Notes: a model not told the origin generated them from the letters alone. A stretch of 37,785 bases of DNA from TCS-49 sp964442515 (GCA_964442515.1 CAYUAC010000004.1:1-37785), one strand, 5' to 3'. Shown: positions 7,832-15,362, counted from the first letter of the stretch. A program made the numbers and translations.

Positions 7832-10204
7832 TTATCCGTGTTTGAGTCTGATACGCATCGAATTGCCGATAACAATCAGCGAACTCAGGCTCATCGACAG
7901 CGCCGCCACCAGCGGAATCACGTACCCGGCTACAGCCAGAGGAATCGTCAACACGTTATACACCAGCGAAATCCCCAGGTTCTGCTTGACAAAGCCAAGA
8001 GTGGTTTTACTGACAGCAACCGCGTCACGCAGATTTTGCAGCGAACTGTGCAGCAATACCACGTCGCTGACTTTGATACTCACATCCGCTCCGCTTCCCA
8101 TCACGCACGCAATATGGGCTTTGCTCATCGCCAGCGAATCATTAATCCCGTCTCCGGCCATGATCACGCCGCCGCCGTAGCTTTCTACGATAGCGGCCTT
8201 TTGTTGTGGACTTTGCTGCGCATAGACCTGTTCAATCCCGACTTCACGCGCTATCTTATGCGCCGCTGCTGCGTTATCTCCCGTTACCATCACGACATCA
8301 AGTCCCAAGTCCTTAAACTCTTGTATATACGCCCTGGCACCTGTTTTTACCGCGTCTTCAAGTTCAAACCAGGCAACCACCCGACCCTCAACGGCATAGA
8401 TAAAATGTGACATATCAAAATCTTTATCGATATTGATACCCTGTTCTTGCAAGAACGCTTTGCTGCCCCCGATTAGCTCGGTACCTTCAAAGCGTGCCCT
8501 GATCCCTTTGGCTTCAATGATATGCATATCGGTGACAGGTTTTGGCTGTTTTTGATCAAGATAGGCAAACAGGGCTTTGCTGACAGGGTGCTTGGAATCC
8601 TTGATCAGTCCCGCCAGCACCGATGCGTCGTAATCAGCTATCCTTGCGGCGTTTTTGACTTCTGGCGCGCCTTTGGTAATGGTGCCTGTTTTATCAAGCA
8701 GCAGCGTTTGACATCCCGCCATCGTTTCTAAATACCGGGCCTGTTTAAACAATACCCCTTTTTTGTACGCGCTTGAAAGCCCCGCCAGCGTCGCAACGGG
8801 CGTGGCAAGCGCCAAAGCGCACGGACAGGCGATGATAATCACGGCCACGGCGGTGACAAAGCTTGGCTCAAATTCGCCGCTGTAAACGAACCATCCAAGA
8901 AAGGTCAGCAGCGCGATCGTTAAAATCGCGGCGGAAAAATATTTGGAGAGTTCGTTGGTTTTTTCTTGAATCTTTGGTTTTTGTTCCTGCGCTTTTTCAA
9001 GCAGCGTGGCCAGACTGTTAAGCGTAGAGTGTTCAAAATCTTTTTTGGCTTCATACACAAAGGTTGTATCGATACTGGTAGACCCGCTGATAATCGCGTC
9101 TCCGGCGGTTTTGTATACCGGCTGGCTCTCGCCGGTGAGCGCGGATTCATCCACCGAACCGCTGCCATCAAGGACCGTTCCGTCAACTACGGCAAGATCA
9201 CCGCTTTTAAGCACGCAGTGATCGCCCTTTTGGATCTCATGAGCGCTGATCGTTTTTTCGATGCCCTGTTTGAGTATAACCACGTCTTCGGGGATGGAGG
9301 TGCGCAGATTGTCCAGGCTGTCGGTGGCGTTTTTTTTGGAAAGCACTTCTAAAAACTTGCCCACTAAAATAAAGGTAACAATCATCGTCGCCGAATCAAA
9401 ATAGGTTTCACCCGTACCGGAAAAAAGTACGTAGATGGAGTAAAAATAGATCAGACTCGCCCCGCTTGCTACCAGCAGGTCCATATTGATAATTTTGTTT
9501 TTAAGCCCGAAATACGCGCCTCTGTAAAACACCCAACCGCTGAAAAACAGCGTCGGCGTCGCCAGGGCCCACTCGGCTGAGCTGATAATAAATTTCACAT
9601 CTTTTTCCATGCCGCTGAAAAACCCGAAATACTTGGCCACGGCCAGCCACATAATATTCATCGTCGCAAAGATAGCCACGGCCAAGCGGATGTAGTAATC
9701 CTTGCGCTGTTGCAGTATCTTTTGTTCGACCACCCTGGGATCATAGGCATACGCGTCATACCCGATAGCCTGAATCTTTTCTATAATTTGTGACAGCTTA
9801 ATCTTGTCCGGGTCCCAGATGATATTGGCTTTATGATCGGTGTAGTTGATATTGGCTTCGATGATGCCATCAGTTTGGTGCAGTATCTTTTCATTCAGCC
9901 ACACGCACGCCGCGCAGTGGATATGCTCGATAATCAGGGAAACTTCACTGTAGCCCTCATCGGTTTGTTTGATATATTTCCTCGCAAAGCCTTCCAGATC
10001 AAACTTGCCAAGATCCACGCTTTTTTGCGATACGGGTGTGAGCTTGGTATCGCCTTTTTTGGCGTAAAAACTCTCCAGCCCGTCTTCTTTGAGCAGATGA
10101 TAGACCCCCTGGCAGCCGCGGCAGCAAAAATGCTTGCCCCCGTCTTCGATCATGACCGTTTCATCAAACTCCAAATCACAGTGATCACACGCTATTTTTT
10201 TGAT
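7832..10204 (-). CDS. ccoI: Copper-translocating P1B-type ATPase for cbb3 oxidase assembly
   Basis: Inner-membrane Cu+ pump (CcoI/FixI type) that supplies copper for cbb3 oxidase. Numbered from the proposed start (790 aa): N-terminal metal site CDHC plus FCCRGC (PF12156-like), a heavy-metal-associated domain with HCAAC (97-100), eight membrane helices, actuator TGES, CPC in M6 (460-462), DKTGT (Asp504), HP motif (539-540), TGDN and AGDGINDS. The start is the problem. The first usable ATG/GTG/TTG is the TTG at 10174, which would remove CDHC. Upstream in frame there is only ATC at 10202-10204, with AGAGG 6 bases ahead, and then a stop. A GTG at 10209-10211 would be in frame only if the A7 run at 10195-10201 lost one base. 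I list the ATC as start; the family call is not affected. Confidence 0.93.
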   Translation of the reverse strand: MKKIACDHCDLEFDETVMIEDGGKHFCCRGCQGVYHLLKEDGLESFYAKKGDTKLTPVSQKSVDLGKFDLEGFARKYIKQTDEGYSEVSLIIEHIHCAACVWLNEKILHQTDGIIEANINYTDHKANIIWDPDKIKLSQIIEKIQAIGYDAYAYDPRVVEQKILQQRKDYYIRLAVAIFATMNIMWLAVAKYFGFFSGMEKDVKFIISSAEWALATPTLFFSGWVFYRGAYFGLKNKIINMDLLVASGASLIYFYSIYVLFSGTGETYFDSATMIVTFILVGKFLEVLSKKNATDSLDNLRTSIPEDVVILKQGIEKTISAHEIQKGDHCVLKSGDLAVVDGTVLDGSGSVDESALTGESQPVYKTAGDAIISGSTSIDTTFVYEAKKDFEHSTLNSLATLLEKAQEQKPKIQEKTNELSKYFSAAILTIALLTFLGWFVYSGEFEPSFVTAVAVIIIACPCALALATPVATLAGLSSAYKKGVLFKQARYLETMAGCQTLLLDKTGTITKGAPEVKNAARIADYDASVLAGLIKDSKHPVSKALFAYLDQKQPKPVTDMHIIEAKGIRARFEGTELIGGSKAFLQEQGINIDKDFDMSHFIYAVEGRVVAWFELEDAVKTGARAYIQEFKDLGLDVVMVTGDNAAAAHKIAREVGIEQVYAQQSPQQKAAIVESYGGGVIMAGDGINDSLAMSKAHIACVMGSGADVSIKVSDVVLLHSSLQNLRDAVAVSKTTLGFVKQNLGISLVYNVLTIPLAVAGYVIPLVAALSMSLSSLIVIGNSMRIRLKHG

Positions 10205-10215
10205 TCTTCACCTCT
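10202..10215 (-). promoter_or_regulatory. Ribosome binding site and unusual ATC start of ccoI
   Basis: On the minus strand AGAGG is followed by six bases and ATC, then AAA AAA ATA GCG TGT. Reading from here restores the conserved CDHC motif. The A7 run just downstream is an alternative explanation (frameshift or length variation). Confidence 0.45.
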
Positions 10216-10230
10216 GATACTTTTTATGTT

Positions 10231-10236
10231 ATTATA
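10231..10236 (-). promoter_or_regulatory. ccoI promoter -10 element, extended type
   Basis: TATAAT on the minus strand preceded by TGA (an extended -10, TGN-TATAAT). Transcription would start about 20 bases ahead of the proposed ATC start. The plus strand of the same AT-rich patch offers TATTAT (10230-10235) for the divergent membrane-protein gene. Confidence 0.5.
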
Positions 10237-10263
10237 TCACCATTTACGTAAAAGGTGGATTGC

Positions 10264-10665
10264 ATGGATATCGTGTTGGCTTACGTACTGCTGCTGGCGC
10301 TGATGGAGTATTTTGAAATGTCCTGGCAAAAGGCGGGATCACTCAGGCAGATGATACACCGCTCATACCAACTGTATGCCAAAAACATCTTTTTGTTTTT
10401 TGCGATGCATCCGGGGCTGTACCTGCTGCTGTTTATTGTGGTTTTAACCCAGAATTACTCTTTTTGGCTGCTGTTTATTATCGGGATCAAAGCAACCGAT
10501 ATCATTTTCAAACTCTCACTGATCAACCGGATCTATATCAAGCAGGATTTGCCAAAAGAGTTGGACACGGCGATGCGCCAGCCCGTGCCTTCGTATATGT
10601 TTTTCGTGCCTATCGTACTATATCCGCTGTTTTTATATCTTGGGCTATCAGACCTGCTTGGGTAA
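10264..10665 (+). CDS. Small hydrophobic membrane protein, function unknown
   Basis: I do not recognise a named family. The 133 residues form about four hydrophobic segments (near 1-17, 42-62, 66-90 and 112-130) with few charged residues between them, so it is an integral inner-membrane protein. The ATG follows AAAGGTGG with 6-base spacing; a GTG three codons upstream is less well placed. It is divergent from ccoI and may share its promoter region, but nothing ties it to copper or oxidase assembly by sequence. The last 56 bp overlap the 3' end of the YigZ gene on the other strand. Confidence 0.75.
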   Translation: MDIVLAYVLLLALMEYFEMSWQKAGSLRQMIHRSYQLYAKNIFLFFAMHPGLYLLLFIVVLTQNYSFWLLFIIGIKATDIIFKLSLINRIYIKQDLPKELDTAMRQPVPSYMFFVPIVLYPLFLYLGLSDLLG

Positions 10666-11203
10666 AAAACGCATCTTTTTGCGACAGCGGAACGCAGACA
10701 CTGCTGTCTACCCCGTGGGCGCCAAAATCGTTTTGCGCGCTGAGGCCGAATGCAGTAAGCAGATACTCGTATCTGCCAAATTCGGAATAAGCCACACGGC
10801 ATACAAACTGTAGACACGGTTCATAAGGAGCCAGTTTGGCCGCATCCACCGCCGCAAGCGCGCTGTCTTTATACGCCCGCACCAGTCCCCCGATACCAAG
10901 CTTTATTCCGCCGAAATAGCGAACTACCAGTATAGCACACTCTATTAGTTCCCATCCTCGCATCACATTGAGAATCGGCGGGGCCGATGAGTTTTTCGGT
11001 TCGCCGTCATCGCTGCAGTTTTCCACGACCTGGTGATGGTCGTTTAAGTGCCTGTACGCCCAGACGACGTGGTTGGCCTTGGGGTTTTGTTCCCTGAGTT
11101 TGCCGTTGTAATCTGCAAACAGTGAAAATGGAACAATATATGCTTTGAATTTGGAACGCTTGACCTCTATTTGGGCCTTGTATATATCGTTTACGGTAAA
11201 AAT
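10610..11203 (-). CDS. YigZ/IMPACT family protein (UPF0029)
   Basis: Conserved cytoplasmic protein of the YigZ/IMPACT family; family members are linked to ribosome or translation control but the bacterial role is unsettled. Seen are the hallmark NHVVWAYR, ENCSDDGEPKNSSAPPILNV and VVRYFGGIKLGIGGLVRAY. The first standard start in frame is a GTG at 11026, which would cut off the conserved first ~60 residues (FTVNDIYKAQIEVKRSKFKAY...PKANHVV). No ATG, GTG or TTG exists between that GTG and the in-frame stop at 11228. An ATT at 11201-11203 lies 5 bases behind AAAAGGG and gives a family-like N-terminus and 197 residues, so I take it as start. The C-terminus overlaps the convergent membrane-protein gene. 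Confidence 0.87.
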   Translation of the reverse strand: MFTVNDIYKAQIEVKRSKFKAYIVPFSLFADYNGKLREQNPKANHVVWAYRHLNDHHQVVENCSDDGEPKNSSAPPILNVMRGWELIECAILVVRYFGGIKLGIGGLVRAYKDSALAAVDAAKLAPYEPCLQFVCRVAYSEFGRYEYLLTAFGLSAQNDFGAHGVDSSVCVPLSQKDAFFTQAGLIAQDIKTADIVR

Positions 11204-11215
11204 AGGTACCCTTTT
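11201..11215 (-). promoter_or_regulatory. Ribosome binding site and unusual ATT start of the YigZ gene
   Basis: Minus strand: AAAAGGG, five bases, then ATT TTT ACC GTA AAC. ATT starts are known in a few bacterial genes such as infC. No ATG/GTG/TTG is available upstream in frame. Confidence 0.5.
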
Positions 11216-11230
11216 GAAGAGAATTTTCTA

Positions 11231-11238
11231 ATTATAAC
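11231..11238. promoter_or_regulatory. Overlapping divergent -10 elements (YigZ / flgH)
   Basis: ATTATAAC again reads TATAAT on the minus strand (11231-11236) and TATAAC on the plus strand (11233-11238), the same 8-mer as at 3841. The implied leaders are about 20 bases for YigZ and 11 for flgH. No sigma-54 or FliA consensus is visible ahead of flgH. Confidence 0.45.
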
Positions 11239-11255
11239 GCAAAAAGGATGGAACC

Positions 11256-11972
11256 TTGAAACAGTTTGCTTACACCACAATTATCGCAACAGCGCTTTTT
11301 CTAAGCGGATGCAGCGCACCCTATACCAAACCCACCCTGGATATGAAACCGCCAAAGTACGTCCAGCAGATGCCCTCACGGGAGGTACGCAGCCACAACG
11401 CAAACGCCGGCAGTCTTTTCGGGCGCGGGAAAAACCCGCTGTTTGCCGACAGAAAAGCGATGAGCGAACACGATATCGTCACCGTTGTCATCAATGAAAG
11501 CGCCAACACGTCCTCCTCTTCGGATAAAACGCTGAGTAAAAACAGCAACAGCGCGCTTGGCGGCGGGGTTACGGATTACAACGGCGAAAGCGACACCGTC
11601 TCGGGGCTTGTCGACAAGCTCAACAATTTAACCGACATCGGCTTTGAAGCCGGCAGCGACAGCTCATTTCAAGGAAGCGGCTCCACCTCAAGAAGCGAAG
11701 AGTTTACCACGACCGTTTCAGCCCGCATCATCAAAGTGATGCAAAACGGCAACTACTTTATCGCCGGCAGCCGGGAACTACTGATACAGGGAGAAAAGCA
11801 AACCATCAAAATCAGCGGGGTCATCCGTCCTTATGACATCAACCAAAACAACGAGATCAATTCCAGACATATTTCCGACGCCAAGGTCGAGTACGACACC
11901 AGGGGCGATCTGGCTGAGACGACCAGACAGGGCTGGGGCAGTGAAATCGTTGAAAGCATCTGGCCGTTTTAA
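11256..11972 (+). CDS. flgH: Flagellar L-ring lipoprotein FlgH
   Basis: Outer-membrane lipoprotein that builds the L ring through which the flagellar rod passes. The 238 residues start with a lipoprotein signal (lipobox LSGC, Cys19). FlgH signatures follow: SLF(x)nPLFADRKAMSEHDIVTVVINE, the Ser/Thr/Gly-rich middle, TVSARIIKVMQNGNYFIAGSRELLINGE-like strand pattern (here ELLIQGEKQ), ISGVIRP and the end DLAETTRQGW. The start is a TTG behind AAAAAGGATGG; the ATG inside that stretch is out of frame. No other rod or ring gene is adjacent, in line with the scattered flagellar genes of Campylobacterota. Confidence 0.95.
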   Translation: MKQFAYTTIIATALFLSGCSAPYTKPTLDMKPPKYVQQMPSREVRSHNANAGSLFGRGKNPLFADRKAMSEHDIVTVVINESANTSSSSDKTLSKNSNSALGGGVTDYNGESDTVSGLVDKLNNLTDIGFEAGSDSSFQGSGSTSRSEEFTTTVSARIIKVMQNGNYFIAGSRELLIQGEKQTIKISGVIRPYDINQNNEINSRHISDAKVEYDTRGDLAETTRQGWGSEIVESIWPF

Positions 11973-11979
11973 GCTGTGG

Positions 11980-11985
11980 TATAAT
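11980..11985 (+). promoter_or_regulatory. Putative purU promoter -10 element
   Basis: TATAAT 32 bases ahead of the purU GTG, directly behind the flgH stop. A TTGAAA at 11950-11955 is too far away (24-base spacer) to be a normal -35. Confidence 0.45.
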
Positions 11986-12017
11986 TGCAAAAAAATTTAG
12001 CGTACAAAGGATAGCCG

Positions 12018-12848
12018 GTGCAATTACGGGTTTTGATCGACTGCAGCGATGAGAAGGGACTGGTATTTAAGATAAGCAAACTGTTTTACAAACAGGGGCT
12101 TAACATTGAAAAAAACAGTGAATTTGTCGATGCCACGACCAAGAAGTTTTTTATGCGCAGTGTCGTAGAGGGCGATATCACTTCCTACGAATTGGAAACA
12201 AAGCTTAAAACGATCCTGCCAAAAGATGCCAACATCAAGATCGTAACGGCTAAAAGAAAAAAGATCGTGGTGATGGCGACAAAAGAAAGCCACTGCCTGG
12301 GCGATCTGCTGATCCGCTATGCCGACGGGGAACTGGAAGCGGACATCGAAGCGGTGATTGCCAATTACGATACCCTTGAAGATTTAACAAAAAAGTTCAA
12401 CATCCCCTTTTACCATGTCAGTGCCGCGGGGCTGGACAGAAGCGAACATGAAGCCCGGATCAAGAAGATTTTAGACCGGTACCGTTTTGATTATATCGTT
12501 TTGGCTAAATATATGCGCATTCTCAATCCCGATTTCGTCAAGGAGTACGAACGAAAAATCATCAATATCCACCACTCTTTTCTGCCGGCCTTTATCGGTG
12601 CCAACCCTTATAAACAGGCATATGACAGGGGTGTCAAAATCATCGGGGCAACCGCGCACTTTGTCAATAATATGCTTGATGAAGGGCCCATTATTTATCA
12701 GGATATTGTCAGGGTCGATCACAGTTTTGACTGGAAGGATATGCAAAAAGCGGGTAAAGACGTCGAAAAAGTCGTGCTGGCCAAAGCTTTGCAGTATGCT
12801 TTGCAAGACCGCATCTTTGTCCATGCCAACAAAACGGTTATCTTTTAA
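12018..12848 (+). CDS. purU: Formyltetrahydrofolate deformylase
   Basis: Hydrolyses 10-formyl-THF to formate and THF, balancing the one-carbon pool and providing formate for purine synthesis. The 276 residues have an N-terminal ACT domain (about 1-75, LRVLIDCSDEKGLVFKIS) and a C-terminal formyl transferase fold with the catalytic Asn-His-Asp set visible as NIHHSFLPAF, GATAHFV and LDEGPIIYQD. The start is a GTG with AAAGG 7 bases ahead. It has its own likely promoter behind flgH. Its stop overlaps the stop of the convergent 60-residue gene by 4 bp. Confidence 0.95.
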   Translation: MQLRVLIDCSDEKGLVFKISKLFYKQGLNIEKNSEFVDATTKKFFMRSVVEGDITSYELETKLKTILPKDANIKIVTAKRKKIVVMATKESHCLGDLLIRYADGELEADIEAVIANYDTLEDLTKKFNIPFYHVSAAGLDRSEHEARIKKILDRYRFDYIVLAKYMRILNPDFVKEYERKIINIHHSFLPAFIGANPYKQAYDRGVKIIGATAHFVNNMLDEGPIIYQDIVRVDHSFDWKDMQKAGKDVEKVVLAKALQYALQDRIFVHANKTVIF

Positions 12849-13027
12849 TCACCTCTGATGCGGCGCTTTTTCTTTCGGCGTTCAAACGCTTCGTTGGATT
12901 TTGTATTTGGATCGGAAAAGACGACTTTGCCGTATAATACGCAGCCTTTATCTCCCGGATCGCACTTTTTATCCAAAAGACGGCACCAGTTATCAACCAA
13001 ATGGCTGCATCCCCATCCCGAACTCAC
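12845..13027 (-). CDS. Four-cysteine 60-residue protein, function unknown
   Basis: Not assigned to a named family. The 60 residues carry four evenly spaced cysteines (C7, C15, C22, C29; pattern C-x7-C-x6-C-x6-C) in GCSHLVDNWCRLLDKKCD and KGCVLYGK, followed by a very basic tail (RRKKKRRIRG). I recall similar short Cys-rich proteins in other Campylobacterota but cannot name them. The spacing suggests a metal (Zn or Fe-S) site or two disulfides; the tail suggests nucleic-acid or ribosome contact. Both are inference. The GTG start is well supported: AAGGAG 7 bases ahead, and it overlaps the upstream stop as GTGA. It is the last gene of the argG transcript. Confidence 0.75.
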   Translation of the reverse strand: MSSGWGCSHLVDNWCRLLDKKCDPGDKGCVLYGKVVFSDPNTKSNEAFERRKKKRRIRGD

Positions 13028-13446
13028 TGCCTGACTCCTTTTAAAAATTCAAATACCCGCTGCTGGTACAAGCGGTCTTCAAAATTTTGGCTGCATTTTC
13101 TAAAGGTATGCAGCGCCCGCAGATCGATCTTTTTTTTAAAACGCGGCGTCACGCGTACCTCATGTTCAATCTCGGCGATAAAACGGTTAAAGCGTTCTGA
13201 AGTATTGTCTTCAATCGTATGCAGATACTCTTTGACCGTATCGATCAGAATCTCCGCCCTGTCGCTGTCATCATGATACACGCTGTAAGCCAACTCTTTG
13301 AGACGCTGTTCTTCACACGCCCCGTGGCTTGTGTTGGCCGCAATTACCACGGTAAAAACTTTGGCGCGAAACTCCAGCGAAGAGTTGTGATACAAAAGCA
13401 CTTCGCGAAAAAAAGACTGCATTGAGCGCTTGAAGCGTGTGAACAT
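13024..13446 (-). CDS. Conserved hypothetical protein behind argG
   Basis: No recognised family. The 140 residues look soluble and mainly helical (MFTRFKRSMQSFFREVLLYH at the start, then alternating charged helices), with two cysteines (C44, C117) and no signal peptide or membrane helix. The first third (EFRAKVFTVVIAANTSHGACEE...LAYSVYHDD) faintly recalls helical TerB-like proteins, but the similarity is too weak for a call. It starts 3 bp behind argG and overlaps the 60-residue Cys-rich gene by 4 bp, so the three are one transcript and the two small proteins may act together. No link to arginine synthesis is visible. Confidence 0.75.
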   Translation of the reverse strand: MFTRFKRSMQSFFREVLLYHNSSLEFRAKVFTVVIAANTSHGACEEQRLKELAYSVYHDDSDRAEILIDTVKEYLHTIEDNTSERFNRFIAEIEHEVRVTPRFKKKIDLRALHTFRKCSQNFEDRLYQQRVFEFLKGVRQ

Positions 13447-13449
13447 CGG

Positions 13450-14664
13450 TTACTTCTTTCTGGCCCGTCCTTCAACGATCAGCCGCAGTGCATTGAGTCG
13501 GATAAAGCCTTCGGCGTCTTTTTGATCATATACGCTGTCTTCTTCAAACGTACACAACTCCTCATTGAAAAGCGACTGCTTTGACTGCCTGCCCACAACG
13601 ATTACATTGCCTTTATACAGCTTCAGCCTGACACTGCCGTTGACGTTTTCCTGGGTTTTGTCAATGGCCGCCTGCAGCATTTCACGCTCGCTGGCAAACC
13701 AGAAACCGTTATAGATCAGTTTGGCGTATTTGGGCATGAGTTCATCTTTCATATGCGCTTCTTCTCTGTCAAGCGTGATCGATTCGATCGCCCTGTGGGC
13801 TTTAAGCATAATCGTACCGCCGGGGGTTTCGTAGCAGCCTCTGCTTTTCATTCCCACAAACCGGTTTTCGACGATATCGATACGGCCGATCCCGTGCTTG
13901 TTGCCAAGGGCGTTTAAAGCGCTCAGCATCTGTGCGGGGGTTAACTGCTCGCCGTTTAACGCAACCGGATCACCGTTTTCATACGTAAGTTCGATATATT
14001 CTGGTTTATCGGGAGCTTCTTCGGGACTGACGCTCCAGCGCCACATGCTTTCTTCGGGTTCGGCTGCGGGGTCTTCTAAAATACCGCCCTCATAGGAGAT
14101 ATGCAGCAGGTTTGCATCCATGGAATACGGAGATTTCTGGCCGTGCTTTTCGATGGGGATATTGTGCGTTGTCGCAAAATCAAGCAGCTTTTCACGGGAG
14201 TTGAGATCCCACTGGCGCCAGGGCGCGATGATTTTGATATCGGGATTGAGTCCCAGATAGCCCAGTTCAAAACGCACCTGGTCGTTGCCCTTGCCGGTAG
14301 CCCCGTGAGACACCGCGTCAGCTCCCGTTTGTTTTGCGATCTCTATTTGGCGTTTTGCGATAAGGGGTCTTGCAATAGAGGTGCCAAGCAGGTACTCGCC
14401 CTCATAGATCGCGTTGGAACGAAACATCGGAAAAACGTAATCTCTGACAAACTCCTCTTTCAAATCATCGATAAATATATTTTCATCTTTGATTCCAAGC
14501 TGCCTGGCTTTGGCCCGGGCGGGTTCCACCTCTTCCCCCTGGCCGATATCGGCGGTATACGTGATGACTTCGCAGTCATACTCATCCTGCAGCCATTTGA
14601 GGATAATACTCGTATCAAGCCCGCCGCTGTAGGCTAAAACGACTTTGTTTATCTTTTTACTCAT
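13450..14664 (-). CDS. argG: Argininosuccinate synthase
   Basis: Joins citrulline and aspartate with ATP in arginine biosynthesis. The 404 residues match the family length. Seen are the PP-loop AYSGGLDTSIILKWL near the start, the citrulline/aspartate-binding stretch SHGATGKGNDQVRFE, and SPYSMDANLLHISYEGG and KSRGCYETPGG. The ATG has AAGGAT just ahead. A TAAAAT at 14699-14704 on the minus strand could be its -10 element. No other arg gene is in the window. Two small uncharacterised genes follow on the same transcript. Confidence 0.97.
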   Translation of the reverse strand: MSKKINKVVLAYSGGLDTSIILKWLQDEYDCEVITYTADIGQGEEVEPARAKARQLGIKDENIFIDDLKEEFVRDYVFPMFRSNAIYEGEYLLGTSIARPLIAKRQIEIAKQTGADAVSHGATGKGNDQVRFELGYLGLNPDIKIIAPWRQWDLNSREKLLDFATTHNIPIEKHGQKSPYSMDANLLHISYEGGILEDPAAEPEESMWRWSVSPEEAPDKPEYIELTYENGDPVALNGEQLTPAQMLSALNALGNKHGIGRIDIVENRFVGMKSRGCYETPGGTIMLKAHRAIESITLDREEAHMKDELMPKYAKLIYNGFWFASEREMLQAAIDKTQENVNGSVRLKLYKGNVIVVGRQSKQSLFNEELCTFEEDSVYDQKDAEGFIRLNALRLIVEGRARKK

Positions 14665-14736
14665 TGGTATCCTTATCTGTGCAAAGTTTAATGAGGATAT
14701 TTTAACGAAATTGTGATTAAAACGTGGATAGAGGAA

Positions 14737-14967
14737 TTACTGCGATTTGAGATATTTTTTTGTCTTAATGATAGAACCCATATCTTTTTTGATTGTATCC
14801 TGCTGCGAGGAAAGATGCAAAATCGCCTGCTGCAGATACGCGCAGGCTTCTTCCATCTGTGCGGTTGTTTCAAATTCGGGCAGATTGTCGTTTAACTCCT
14901 GCATCCTTTTTTCATCGGCGTCGATGAGTGCGAGTTTAAACGCTTCTAGCCAGCTTTGACTTGACAA
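14737..14967 (-). CDS. Small coiled-coil protein behind fliS, FliT-like by position
   Basis: A 76-residue, charged, helical protein without a signal peptide, likely a coiled coil. Its place directly behind fliS is where many bacteria carry the FliD chaperone FliT, so a flagellar export chaperone is a fair guess, but I see no diagnostic FliT motif. I prefer the TTG start (MSSQSWLEAFK) because GGAGGG lies 7 bases ahead. An ATG at 14982 (81 aa) has its purine stretch almost touching the start codon. Either way it overlaps the fliS 3' end (22 or 37 bp) and is co-expressed with it. Confidence 0.7.
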   Translation of the reverse strand: MSSQSWLEAFKLALIDADEKRMQELNDNLPEFETTAQMEEACAYLQQAILHLSSQQDTIKKDMGSIIKTKKYLKSQ

Positions 14968-15323
14968 ACCTCTTCCCTCCATACTTCCAGCAGGTTTCTT
15001 GTCACGTTCATGACTTCATTGATGCGTTCTTTGTCGTTTTCGGTGTTGGCAAGAGCCAGGTTTTTGATCTGCTGGACATACATTCCGCTGAGATAATGGC
15101 TGACTTCACCGCCGCTGTCATAATCAAGAGAATTAAGCAGTTCGGTAAAGATCGCGGTACTTCGGTTGATCCAATAGGTCCGCTTTTCCAAATCCCCATT
15201 TTCAATAGCGTTTACTGCCTGGCCGCAAAAGCGCAGTATCCCTTCATAAAGCATCTCTATAAGCCGCTCTGGCGATTGTATCTGTACGTGGTTTTGATTG
15301 TAAGCACTGTATGCGTGTTGCAT
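14946..15323 (-). CDS. fliS: Flagellar secretion chaperone FliS
   Basis: Cytoplasmic chaperone that binds flagellin and stops it polymerising before export. The 125 residues begin with AYSAYNQNHVQIQSPERLIEMLYEGILRF, the FliS hallmark (Y-x-N-x5-sP-x-LI-x-LY-G), and are fully helical with the family length. The ATG has AGGAG 6 bases ahead. A good FliA-type promoter lies in the gap between fliD and fliS, so fliS can be made separately from fliD. Confidence 0.95.
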   Translation of the reverse strand: MQHAYSAYNQNHVQIQSPERLIEMLYEGILRFCGQAVNAIENGDLEKRTYWINRSTAIFTELLNSLDYDSGGEVSHYLSGMYVQQIKNLALANTENDKERINEVMNVTRNLLEVWREEVCQVKAG

Positions 15324-15362
15324 GATTGACTCCTAAAATAGTTCAAATATAACTCTACCGAT

